From Oehlia diaphana (taxonomy: Eukaryota; Glomeromycota; Glomeromycetes; Glomerales; Glomeraceae), in contig QZLH01001392.1 in the NCBI GenBank assembly GCA_003833135.1, forward strand, positions 12,212 through 30,124: a stretch of DNA of 17,913 bases. Direction: 5' to 3'. This document shows, piece after piece, positions 1-10,299 of this stretch (position 1 is its first letter; each line of letters starts with the position of its first letter). The position numbers and the translations under genes were made by a program. The notes beneath the pieces are model-generated. The model was not told where the DNA came from. It made no database searches and saw only the letters and a list, made by a program, of their open reading frames with translations.

Positions 1-29
1 GAACGATCTCAAGTAACCATTTTTCATAT

Positions 30-102
30 AACAATCGGTATAAGTCGATTTTTTACCAAAAGACTGAACGAGGTTTCGTTTAACAATCAGTATCAGTCGA
101 TT
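30..102. repeat. Pair of short direct repeats (21 bases, two mismatches)
   Basis: Copies lie at 30-50 and 82-102 and share the pattern AACAATC-R-GTAT-M-AGTCGATT, 52 bases apart. They sit immediately before a run of three hairpins (129-215). No coding frame is seen here. They may be sub-terminal repeats of a mobile element cut by the window edge; that is inference. Confidence 0.6.
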
Positions 103-128
103 TGTGATTGATTTTACCAATTTTTACC

Positions 129-215
129 ATTGGTCAAAAAATGTGACGAATCACATGACCAATCGGCAAAATTTATGCCGAAAGCTCTTAACGGTCGAAA
201 GTTTTGATTTCGACC
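129..215. repeat. Three consecutive hairpins
   Basis: Hairpin 1 (129-163) pairs ATTGGTCA and then ATGTGA with TCACAT and TGACCAAT around a CGAA loop. Hairpin 2 (164-180) pairs CGGCA with TGCCG. Hairpin 3 (193-215) pairs GGTCGAAA with TTTCGACC around a seven-base loop. An alternative pairing, ACCAAT (116-121) with ATTGGT (129-134), overlaps the first. These are exact pairings read from the sequence. The function is unknown; a transposon terminus or a structured RNA are both possible. Confidence 0.65.
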
Positions 216-954
216 AGTGTCATTAATACCAAGCATATGAATACAATTATAATTATCAACTGATGTCAAATTAATTGGTGTTTTTACATCTTACAGTGAA
301 CAACAAATAGGTCTCTTTGAAAAACTAACAAAAGTTATAGCTTAATCATTATTAGCATTATTAACAGAAATGTTTTCATAATATTCTTGCCCATTTACAA
401 CATTCATCTAATGGAATATATTAACTGGCTCGACCAGCATAAGGAAACACATATAATCTATTAACGAAAAATAAAATTTAATTAAATATTTCAAATTAAA
501 TACTTTATTTACATGCTATAACTGATTTCCTTGATTTTCTATTTAGGGTGAAAGAAATAAAATTTCATTACTTGTACTTCCATATTAACACTCGAGTTTA
601 ATAGGAAATATGTTGAGTAATCTTTAATAAATTCTGGAATTTATTTCATTAAATCTAAATATAATTAAATAAATTATATAATAACCATAAAATTTGAAAA
701 TAATTAAAATTATGATATAACCTACTTGACTTCTTGTTCTTTCTTCCATCTTGTTTATTTGCATTATATTGTTTTTATATTATTAATTCCATAAGATTCA
801 ACTTAGTATTAAAAAAAAATAAAAAAATGCAAATTTTAAAATTTAAAATTGATTAAGTTCGTATCATTTCAGTGCTATTTCAGAATTAATTTTCAAATTC
901 TCTTTTATTTGCCAACTAATAATGTAAATGCCCTACAAAATACAAAACCTTTTA
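216..954. other. AT-rich spacer without a recognised gene
   Basis: No convincing open frame, RNA gene or splice-site series was seen. The composition is strongly AT-biased, with A/T runs around 810-850. Confidence 0.6.
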
Positions 955-1650
955 GTCACTATCACCTCATACCATATGAGTATTTACCATCCTGTTAATT
1001 ATGCTCAAGCAGGGAACCCAGGACACCCATGTGGCTATCATAGGATCTATGGTAATAGTCTCATATAGCATTTAATAAATAAGTGCCATGATATAGAAAT
1101 ATGTGTCATTTCCAACAGACACCATGGCCTGCCTTACCATATGAATCAGCTTGGGAATCACCTATGTGGTATCATTGTAGTTACAGCCTTATGCACAAAG
1201 CAGATGACTACATAGCTAGTAGCAAATGGTATGTACTATGAGCACATAAACCTCTATGTCAACCATTAACAGTCCACCATCTGGAAGACTTTCAGTAAAC
1301 CAGCACTTATTCACATGTCCATCTGGCAAACTGTTAATTATACTCACCACATTACATGTCTTTTCCTTTGGTCATATAGACTGTGGAAATGGTGTTGACA
1401 ATTTTGTAAGCTCCTATCGCTACATCACACAAGAAAGAGAGGTGTTCACAATAAAACTTTGCCAGTATTGTTGTCTTATAGTGGCCAATGGCATATTAAA
1501 TAAAACACAAAAAATTGGTTTCTCAGTTTTCAGAGAGTAAAAACTTGTAGTATAAAATATTATATTGAAATACAAAAAGCGCATTGGTATGCATGTTCTC
1601 TGGCTTCTCAGAAAGTGAAAACTTTGCAGTGCAGTATAAAAAGTTGTAAC
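955..1650. repeat. Less AT-rich island with degenerate internal repeats, origin unknown
   Basis: Base composition is visibly higher in G+C than on either side. Internal near-repeats include CTGTTAATTATGCTCA (about 992-1007) against CTGTTAATTATACTCA (about 1331-1346), TACCATATGA at about 970 and 1136, and CACCCATGTGG against CACCTATGTGG (about 1025 and 1159). Near the right side a longer imperfect repeat (TTCTCAG...GTAAAAACTT...TAGTATAAAA) occurs at about 1520-1555 and 1605-1640. A 94-codon frame (1256-1540) lies inside but has no recognisable domain, and neighbouring frames are about as open. It looks like a remnant of a repeat family from a different compositional background; this is inference. 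Confidence 0.4.
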
Positions 1651-1938
1651 TTCTAATATATTTTATTGGTATTCCATTAGTATATACAGTTGTAAATTTG
1701 TAAAATAATCAAAATAACTAAAAAAAGGGAAGGTTTTTTTTGTTGTGCAAACTTTTTCATAAAATTTGTCATTAACATGTAAAAGTACATGATGTGATGA
1801 TCTTTTTGTGTGTGCAAGTAATGCCCTTAGAAATATTAAACAAAATTAATTTGGAAAAGTTTAAATTTTATATGATAATTTTTTTAATTTATACCAATAA
1901 TACATATATAAACTTAACAATTATACAACATTATAAAA
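1651..1938. other. AT-rich 3' flank of the CRN gene
   Basis: This stretch lies downstream of the minus-strand CRN stop codon. Nothing codes here; a frame on the plus strand (1794-2051) runs into the antisense of the CRN 3' end and is a shadow. Confidence 0.5.
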
Positions 1939-4051
1939 CTAAATATTTTTATCCTCTAGTTTATCTAGTCTTTGGACTTCCTCTAGCAACCATACAATAT
2001 GACCAAGAACTTTTTTTACCCGATCTTCCATATCTTCATCTCCATATATAATGACCACTGGTTTTGATAATTTAAAATTAGGTTTTCTTTCATTATCTAG
2101 TGAACACTCCAAAAAAAACCATTTCTCAGAATCAGTTATAATACCAAAGACATTTTTCTTCTTATTTGATAAAGCTGATTCACATTGAACTGCATTCTGA
2201 GCAACACCTTGTTGAAAATCTTTATCTTTAACCTCAGTAATGCCAATTATTCTAGAATTTTGAATTTGAATTAAAGCAAAATCTACAGGTCCATGACCAT
2301 TCAGACCTGAAATATTTTTTTCTGGATAAACCTTAAATTTATCTTCAAAAAGGTTGGCAATAGCTACAAGGTATGAACAAACATATTGACTTTTTGATGC
2401 TTCATTTCCAATAGGAATAGCTTTGAAGCGGAAATTCAATTCAGTTATAAGATGCTTGATTATTTCTTGTGACTTTTCATCATTTAATTCTGCACATCCA
2501 CAAGTAAAAGGAGGAAATACAGATAATGTTGGATCACTATCTTCACTAAGTTTATAGATTACATACTTTTGGAAAAGTCCAAGAGGAAAAGGATAATGAT
2601 GTCTCTATAAATACAGTGAATTTGAGGCTATTTCTTGATACAAATAATTGAAGCATATTTTGAAACTCTAGGTTACTTTTAGGAGAATATTTTTCACCAT
2701 TGCATGAAAAGGCAAGTGTTGCAACATCTTTCTGAAGTTCTGGAAATTGATATAAAGCAAATAAAAATTCTTTAAGGTCATTAAGAGTCACTTGTTCTAT
2801 ATTTACAACCCATTTGGATGTTTTTATACGTTTTGGATTAACTATGATATTGAATTCTACAATTATAAAATATAAATCAATCATAAAATATAAATCAGTG
2901 TTGTTTGATTACAAACTTTCTTTAATACACCCAAACATACCATTTATAGACTTCTTAAGTAATTTCTGCAATTCTGCTACTTTATTTATTAATTCCAACT
3001 CTTTCCTAGTTTTAGTAGTTTCTGGTAAAGTTACAATAATATGAATATGTTCATCAGCAGGATTTTTAGTAAAATATTTGCTTATTTTCTTAGTTGCAAG
3101 AAGCTCATTATTTCCAAGAAGTTGAGAATTAGTTAGCTCATCATAACAATTATCAGGAATTTCAACCTGCCAGAGTTTCAGTTGATCAGAATCAATGCCA
3201 GCAAAATCATTATGTTTTTCTTTTTGGATTAAACTCTTAAGCTCACTAATGGTTTTGTTTTTATTAATATTAATAGCAAAGGCATTGTGTGCATTTCCTT
3301 GAACTATGCAAAAAAGAGTAATAGTAGTTCGGCACTTTTTTGATTGTGAATAGAAATTTTCCTTTTCTTCTTCAAGTTTTCGCTTTATAGAATCCTTCTA
3401 TAATAAAATTTATTAACAATTTATATAATCACTAAACTTATTATATTATACTGACTAACCTTATTTAATTCTGTAATCACCTCCTTCCAGTAAATTTCTA
3501 ATTTTTTTGCATGACGTGTTTGTTCATTATTTACCTGTTACAAGAAACATTATTAGCTGTGTGTATTAACTTTTTATTTATGATAAAAGAAGGTACATAG
3601 CCAGTTCCTCCTCCAGAACAAGCAGACTTTTACCAATACAAATTTAAGACACCTGAATTAAGGACTTGGATATACCAAGTTGGTTAATCCAGTAATTCTC
3701 CTAAGATCGAAGCATCAATTTAGGAGTTACCTTCAAATTTGCTAAATAAAAAACACACCTTTTCCTTTATAGAAATTAAAGATTCTTCATTAATTATTTG
3801 ATGTTTTACTTCTATTAGAAAGTGATTAACCCAATGATTATTTAGTTCCTTCCAATTATTAGTTGGTAATGATGAAGCAACAATAGTGTTGTAGTGAAGG
3901 AGTAGGAAACCATAATATGATGCTAAATTTCCTTTCTCTTTGAAATAAGATTCTAGGTCTGAAGGTAAAGGAATAGTTAGAAAATTGAATCTTTATACTA
4001 AATATTTAAAATTTATTTACCCTTGTTATGTTCAGGATATAGCTTATTCAT
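1939..4051 (-). CDS. Crinkler (CRN)-type protein with PD-(D/E)xK nuclease-like C-terminus, one frameshift
   Basis: Six exons read on the minus strand: 4051-4021, 3958-3759, 3534-3460, 3397-2941, 2856 to about 2550, then a shifted frame to the stop at 1939. Introns are GT-AG (4020-3959 with a CTAAC branch site; 3758-3535; 3459-3398; 2940-2857) and phases agree. Residues 1-125 form a helical, lysine/glutamate-rich extension. About 126-225 match the ubiquitin-like CRN header (TITLFCIVQG ... LKLWQVEIPDN ... KKISKYFTK). About 255-355 resemble a second beta-grasp-like segment ending in WTFPKV. The C-terminal ~200 residues carry GHGPVDFAL (Asp codon 2283-2281) and ITEVKDKDF (Glu 2235, Lys 2229), then Q-x3-Q, the layout of CRN PD-(D/E)xK domains. 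No P-loop NTPase was seen. The frame breaks near 2550 between conserved blocks, so the gene is either recently inactivated or carries a sequencing error. CRN proteins act in host or self nuclei; the target here is unknown. No upstream stop excludes a further 5' exon. Confidence 0.82.
3665..3731. other. Stem-loop cluster inside the longest CRN intron
   Basis: The intron at 3758-3535 is 224 bases, about three times its neighbours. It holds a perfect CTTGG-ATATA-CCAAG hairpin (about 3665-3679) and an imperfect inverted repeat in which CTCCTAA (3698-3704) pairs with TTAGGAG (3720-3726), extended by GTAA/TTAC. It may be the remnant of a small inserted element. Confidence 0.45.
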
Positions 4052-5192
4052 AATTATTTTGTTAAATAAGAAAATTAAAAAAAGTAAGGTTTTGTTAAAA
4101 AGTAAGATTAAAAGATTGTAAAGTAATCGTAAGATTAAAAAAGTAAATTATAAAAAAATTCAGAATAGAAATGCATAAGGATCTTAAATACAAAAAAAAT
4201 GACTTATATGTGGTATGACTTGGACTGACACATTAATATGAAAAAAATCAATTATAGTAAATGACCTAGCTTTTGTCAGTCTAACTCATTATTGTAAGTA
4301 AGATGATACGGTTTTACTCATGATAATTATTATTTTTATTTTGCAATAATGACAAATTATGATTTTTAATTCATATAATGTCATTTTTTTTACCAAAAAA
4401 AAGAAAAAAGATTTTACAAAAAATTAATAATTATGACACATATGATTGATACTATAACAGATACATTGTTCATACTAGTAATTAGTAATAAAGCATAAGC
4501 TACTTCTCTTAATGAATATTAAACCATTATTTGTAATCTAATTTATTTTTTAGAAACTTGATAATGATACTATCTAATTTTGAATTGTTCATATTAAGTC
4601 AGCATTAGAAATAGCAATAACTAGGAAAACAGAAACCGTTGAGGGTACGTCGCTTAATATGCTTAATAGTAACTAATTTAAATTGTATAAATGATCAATT
4701 GGTCACCACTCACGAAATGTTTTTTAAATATAATATATTATTAATAAAATTTTATAATCATTACTGTTATTTGTTTTATTGTTTATATAGTATAAAAATA
4801 ATTTAATATTGTAAAATTATTACAAGTATAAATTTTAATCAAAAAATAACAGGTCGTCAAAGTACAATTTGCAAATCACATGACAGGAAATTACTTTTTT
4901 CACTCACGTCAAATTGCAAATACTTTCAATACTTTTGCATACGTATTTGATAATTATTTCGCAATATCTATAAATCTTGTAATCCATTGATAAATTTGTT
5001 CAATTATTAAATCTTTTATTAAAATTTTTGCAATGTCTAATTTTAATATGGTAAGGAAATAATGTCAATACCTAATTGCTGCCCCTGTTCTTTTGCTTGC
5101 ATTTAAATACAACAGTAATGTAAATTGTAATTAAGACGAAAAATACATTTTTCAAATCATTTCAAAAGAACAATAAAGAGAACCAAATATTT
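4052..5192. other. AT-rich spacer between CRN gene and Helitron
   Basis: No gene recognised. It probably contains the 5' region of the minus-strand CRN gene and the unseen left end of the Helitron. A short ATG-led stretch at about 5034-5049 followed by GTAAGG could be a small 5' exon of the Helitron ORF, but nothing confirms it. I could not find a convincing 5'-TC Helitron terminus. Confidence 0.45.
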
Positions 5193-5240
5193 AGGCTAAT
5201 TGAAACAGAAGAGATATGTTTGGCACGTGACTGTATAAGA

Positions 5241-5510
5241 AAAAGGCGTAAGGTGGCTGAAGAGTCTAATGAGGAATGAGAGGCGCGTCTAGAATGTGAC
5301 CAGGAAAGGAAAAGGCGTAAGGTGGCTGAAGAGTCAAATGAGGAACAAGAGGCACGTCTAGAACGTGATCAGAAAAGGAAGAGGCGTAAGGTGGCTGAAG
5401 AGACTAATGAAGAGCATGAGACTCGTTTAGCACGTGATCAAAAAGGAAAAATACCTGAAGAGACCCATGAAGAATATGAAGCACGTTTAGAAGCTGAAGA
5501 AGAAGTTCGA
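5241..5510 (+). repeat. Tandem 69-base repeat encoding a 23-residue charged unit
   Basis: Copies begin at 5241, 5310, 5379 and about 5448 (the last degenerate). The unit reads approximately KRRKVAEESNEEQEARLERD in the second copy and predicts a charged helix or coiled coil. A partial earlier copy (ETEEICLARDCIRKRRK) precedes 5241. Charged repeats of this general type occur at the N-terminus of some Helitron and other transposon proteins. Copy 1 has an in-frame TGA at 5277 where copy 2 has CAA. Confidence 0.85.
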
Positions 5511-5821
5511 TGTGCTCACGCGCGTAATAAATACCAATTAAGAAAAGCAAGAGAAATTTTCAAGCAATTTGTTGCAAGACTTTCTCAAAATAAGCCAAAT
5601 ATCCGCAGAAAACGTGTCTTGGAAAGTTCAGGGAGTATCCAAACTTCTGATCGGAAACTTCTGCGTAAGTTTAGAAGTACAATCAGCAATTTCATGAACA
5701 AACTCTGTAATAAATGCAACGAGCAGTTTCCATGCATTACACTCATTGGAGACGAATGCCATTGATGCCATCTTGAGGGAAGTCCTAAAAAAATTTTCTG
5801 CTGAAAATAATATGGATTCAG

Positions 5822-5880
5822 GTAAGTCATTCGCTTATTCTTAATATAAGAAAATCAAGATTCAAATGTTTTTTTTCTAG
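5822..5880 (+). other. Intron in the Helitron ORF
   Basis: GTAAGT at 5822 and a TTTTTTTTCTAG acceptor ending at 5880 remove 59 bases. The codon is split G|GC and the downstream frame (from 5883) is then the one that carries the whole Rep domain, so the intron is well supported by phase. Confidence 0.75.
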
Positions 5881-8800
5881 GCGAAGTTCTACAAGAACTT
5901 CAAGATTTAACTAATATAGAAGAAATGTTGATCGTACAAGTATTTCCTATAGTTTCTGTATATAACCTTCCTGGAGGACAGTATGTATATCATGGAAATA
6001 TTATTAACTTTTCACAGGATGTACAAAAGTTTGTAATGTGACTTCTATGTAACTCATCAACATTGGATTTAGTTATCATTAGACATTATACTGAAAATGG
6101 ATCCAATTTTCGTGACTTTCATGTTCAATGGGAGAAAGTAATGCAAGCTCTTCAGTGGTTAAAAGCCAACAATAAATTCTATCAGGATATCAAGATTGAT
6201 AGTGATGTCTTGCAAACGTTACCTGAAAATGATTCGATTGAAATGCACCTTTCACAATTAATAGATGACAATGATAGACCAAATGAGTAACGTTTAGACC
6301 AGATTGACGATGAAAATAATGAAGATAATGAAGATAATGAAGATAATTTCATTTCGCAAACATTTGTTCCTTTGTTACCTAACAAACATAGTAAGAAAAG
6401 AGCAATTAATGAAATTCTTAATCGAATGCATAATGATTGTGAAAGGACAGTAATTGATTGGCTGCGTAATGAAATTTTTCCAATTGATGAATTTTATACC
6501 TGTGGATACATAGCATGAGCATTTTCTACACTTTATCCTTGGGGAACTGCAGATCTTAATGACTATCGGGTAAAAGAAATAAAACTGGCAGAATACTTTA
6601 AACATCTTTTAATTTACAAAGATGGCCAGTTCGCTCATCATCCACAGTGACATTATTTTGCGCTAAATACTATAATGAGATGGAGAGCATTATCAGAAGG
6701 CAGAGTATTTGTCTGACAAAATTTAGAGGAAGGGCAACTTACTGTGTCTGAAATCTTAGATTTAATGGAAAGTGATGCTCATATAATAGATAAAGTGTTG
6801 TGGTATGGTGAAGGATTGCGTGGTACCTGTCAATATTGGTTGTGTCATAGAGCAGAATTTTTAGACATGATAAAACAGATGGAATCCAAAGGAATGATAT
6901 TCTTTACGTTTAGTGCAGCTGATATACATTGGCCAGACTTACATAATCTCATGCCTAATGGAGAAAATCCCGCAGAGACTGAAACAATTCAGGAAGCTGT
7001 TAAACGTTGAAAAAAAGATCTTATAGATAATCCCTATATTGCAGCATGGTATTTTGAAAAGCGATTTAAAGCTTTTTTCGAAAAAGTTTTGATTCCCAAA
7101 TGGGGATTAGTCGACTAGTGGTATCAATTTGAGTGGCAGTACCACAGCAGTGTTCATATCCATGGTATTGCCAAGCAAAAAGAAGTACCCAAAATCAATT
7201 GGGAAGAAATGATTAATAATCAAGAAGTAATGGAAGAAGTAACATGTTATTTGGATTCTTTAATCACCACAATTAACCCTGGTCTGGATGCACCTCTTCC
7301 TGATCATCACCCATGCTAAAAGAAATTGGAGAATCTTGATGACGATATGCAGGATTATATTGAATTAATAAACAAATTGCAATAGCATACGTGTTGCAGT
7401 TCCTACTGTTTTCAAATTAACAAACAAACTGGTAAACAGGCCTGTAGGTTTGGATTTTCTAAAGAATTAGCAGAAAAAACAACCATACATAATGAAAATG
7501 GTCACCTAGAATTAATAACGGCCAGAAATGATCCACTGATTAATCCACATGACCGTATCCAACTGCAGGGATGGAGAGCGAACGTAGATTTGAAGCCCAT
7601 CCTCACAACCCATGCTGTTTTACAATATGTTTCAAAGTATGCTAGTAAGGCGGAACCAAGATCTGTGGCTTATTCAGGTGTTAGATAAAGCACTTCGTAG
7701 TGACAATCCTGATGATCCAGGTATTAAGGCATTCCAGAAGTTGCTTATCCACACAGTAGGAGAACGTGATTTTTCGTCCCAAGAAACCTGCCATCTCCTC
7801 CTTCAAATACCGCTTTATCATAATAGCCAAAATTTTGTTTGCCTAAATCTTAACAAAGAGGCAAATCGCATGCTTCGTGATAATGACAATAACACAAATA
7901 GTGAGGATTGTGGAATTAAAAAAACTGATCTCTCACCTCTGCAAAGATATTGCAATCGGCCTATTGAATTTAATAAAATTTTATTGTTTAGATTGTACTC
8001 CTAATACAAGCTAGTTAAAGACAAGTGGGTAAAATGTGATAAAGAAAATATCATACATATCTGGCCGCGTCTATCTCCAATTCGTAATGGTCCTCAATGG
8101 GAAGAGTTTTGTCGAATAAAAGTTCTTCTATATGTTCATTATAAGGATCTTTTTAGTCTTACATAGAATAATACTCGTTCATGAATAGATCTGTATAATA
8201 AATATCTTTCAGAGATCAATACTGATCCTGCCGATTTGATAGGACCTGCTGTAGATAATCTTGAAAAAACTGATAGTTCTGAGAACGAGAAAGAAGACAT
8301 TACTCAAGAACAATATGAACCTCGACTTGACTGGATGGTATTATCTGAGATGATACCAGAAAGACGGGCACGTAATTCAGCTAATTTTGATGTCTGTGAT
8401 ATTGATATTAATCATGATTGGGTCAATGAAAGTCAGTTACGATATCCTGAAATGAAAAAGGCGGAAAGCTTTATTCAACGGGCAATTAATGATAGTAACG
8501 TTAATCAAGTTAGAAAAAACTCGGCAAATATTAACTATGAAACTCTAAATGAAAAACAAAAGTTAATATTTGAAAGAATAGAATTGCATTATATTGCAGC
8601 GACCTCAAATCAATCTATGGAAGCTTTACAAATCATTGTTATGAGTACTGCTGGAATTGGCAAATCTTATCTCATTAATGCCATTCGGGAAAAACTGCAA
8701 CAGGCCACCATTGTATTCGCTCCAACAGGAGTTGCAGCGTTCAATATTCAAGGCAGTACAATCCATTCAGCGCTTTTAATTCCAATAACTGGTACAACAT

Positions 8801-9969
8801 ATGAACTTGTAGGTGAATCTTTGAGGAAACTTCAAAACAAACTAAAAGATACACACTATTTTATCGTTGATGAAATGAGTATAGTAGGATGTTGATTCCT
8901 CACTCTAATCGATCTGCGGCTGCGTCAAGCATTTTCAAAATGTTTCAATATTCCCTTTGGTGGCCGCTCTTTAATCCTTTTTGGTGATTTTGGACAGCTT
9001 CCTCCAGTATGTGATCTTTCCATGTATTCAAAGGATCTTTATTTGTCAAATAACTTATCTGAGGATAGACGCAAAGCCTATAGCCAATTTTGAGAAATTT
9101 ATAAACTTGTAGCTGTGCAATGACAAGGTGGTAACTCAGATAGACAACGTAAATTTAGAGATCTCCTAACTCGCATGCGTGATGGAGAATCTATACAATC
9201 CAATTGGGAATTATTAATGACACGAGTTCCTGAAAATCTTACTGAATCAGAACGATGAACTTTTTTAAATGCAATTAATATTATTCTAACATGGGAAGAA
9301 GTCGATAGAATTAATCTAGAGAAGCTTCGATTATTAAACTAACCTATTGCCAAAATTTGAGCAGTTCATACAGGCAGTCCTGAAGCTTCAAAAGCTGATT
9401 TGGAAACAGCAAAAGGACTTGAATCTGAATTATTATTAGCCAGAAATACACGTATTATGCTCACTGTGAATCTTTGGGTTGGTGCTGGTCTTGTAAATGG
9501 TGCAATAGGAACAATAACAGATATATTATATAAGGAGAAAGCTGAACACACTTCTTTACCAACCGTTATTCTGGTTTCATTTGACAAGTATGATGGCCTA
9601 ACTCTAACGAACATAGAAGGAATTCTGGTTATACCTATTGTTCTGATATGGCGTATGTGGGAAGGTAAATCTGGAACTTGTTCTCACCTGCAAATTCCAC
9701 TTTCTCTTGCGTAGGCTATTACAGTTCATAAATCGTAAGGTCTGACTTTAACTAAAGCAGTTATAGATCTCAGCAGGAAGGAATTTGCAGCTGGTTTATC
9801 ATTTATAGTGATTTCTCACGTTCGTTCTCTTGATGACATTCTTTTCAGACACTTTACTTTTAACAGACTTCAAAATATAAAAAGTTGCATAAGATTAAAA
9901 GAACGAATAGCAGCAGAAGAAAAGCTACTTGAGATGGAAATCACGGTTTAAAATTGTTTTTTTGTTTTT

Positions 9970-10093
9970 GATAAAAAAAATTTTCTCAATAAAGTGTTAC
10001 AAAAATGTGATTGATAAAAAATTTTCTCAATAAAGTGTTACAAAAAAATATGACAAAGTGTTACAAAATGGGTTGCTAAAAATAAAGCGTTAC
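9970..10093 (+). repeat. Iterated AAAGYGTTACAAAA motif downstream of the Helitron ORF
   Basis: The core AAAG(T/C)GTTAC starts at 9991, 10032, 10055 and 10084, each followed by an A run. The first two lie in a longer direct repeat (9970-10005 and 10013-10048) that also shares GATAAAAAA...TTTTCTCAAT. It begins 19 bases after the ORF stop. Its position suggests a sub-terminal element of the Helitron, but no 3' CTRR end with an adjacent hairpin could be fixed. Confidence 0.6.
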
Positions 10094-10299
10094 AAAAAAA
10101 TGTGATACAAAACATAAAAGGAAATAAGCAGGGCTAAATTATAGTGACGTAGGTGGAAGAAAGGAAAAAATATATGGGTTAAACCGGTACTACAAATTTA
10201 TCTAGTTTCGTACAATAAATAGTCCTTCGCTACGCTCTGGACAATTAATTGAATTTATTATAAAAATAAGACCTGTTAATAAATAATATTATTTTTCAG
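10094..10299. other. Helitron/recombinase junction with a short hairpin
   Basis: GTCC (10222-10225) can pair with GGAC (10239-10242) around TTCGCTACGCTCT, a GC-rich patch in AT-rich surroundings. The segment ends with a clean TTTTTCAG acceptor at 10299 that opens the recombinase reading frame. The Helitron right border probably lies here, but neither a CTRR end nor an A/T target site was proven. Confidence 0.4.

Larger units (their letters stand above)
5193..9951 (+). pseudogene. Helitron RepHel transposase (HUH Rep plus PIF1-type helicase), decayed
   Basis: One long ruined reading frame. In order: four 23-residue Arg/Glu/Lys repeats (5241-5510); a cysteine cluster, CNKCNEQFPC then CH..CH (about 5700-5775); a 59-base intron (5822-5880); a Helitron-like N-terminal domain; the Rep HUH motif VHIHG (HIHG codons 7155-7166); the two-tyrosine motif YVSKYASK (7626-7649); then the helicase with Walker A AGIGKS (8650-8667), Walker B VDEMS (about 8865-8880), motif III GDFGQLPPV (about 8983-9009), LVNGAIGTI and a motif VI-like ITVHKS. 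Such proteins nick and unwind DNA for rolling-circle transposition. In-frame stops: TGA at 5277, 5763, 6039, 6516, 6648, 6714, 7008, 8182, 8893, 9091, 9121, 9256, 9358; TAG at 7116, 7383, 8164, 9712; TAA at 6288, 7317, 8002, 9340, 9736. Frameshifts lie in the A7 run 5787-5793 and near 7675. The natural end is the TAA at 9949. The start is uncertain. Confidence 0.9.

Noticed and set aside
1256..1540. 94-codon plus-strand frame
   Set aside because: No recognisable domain, no splice context, and other frames of the same island are nearly as open; kept only as part of the island.
2552..2574. Tiny GT-AG interval that could look like an intron at the CRN frame break
   Set aside because: About 21 bases, too short for splicing, and it would place a stop codon directly after the junction.
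2814..3044. Plus-strand frame of 76 codons
   Set aside because: Antisense shadow of CRN exons 4 and 5 and the intron between them.
5277..9360. TGA reassigned to an amino acid in the Helitron ORF
   Set aside because: TAA and TAG also interrupt the same frame, two frameshifts are present, and the nearby kinase and CRN frames need no reassignment; ordinary decay explains it.
9366..9614. Minus-strand 82-codon frame
   Set aside because: Shadow of the helicase region.
10070..10220. CTAA and CTAG words as Helitron 3' termini (10076, 10134, 10202)
   Set aside because: None has a convincing hairpin a few bases upstream, and such words are frequent by chance.
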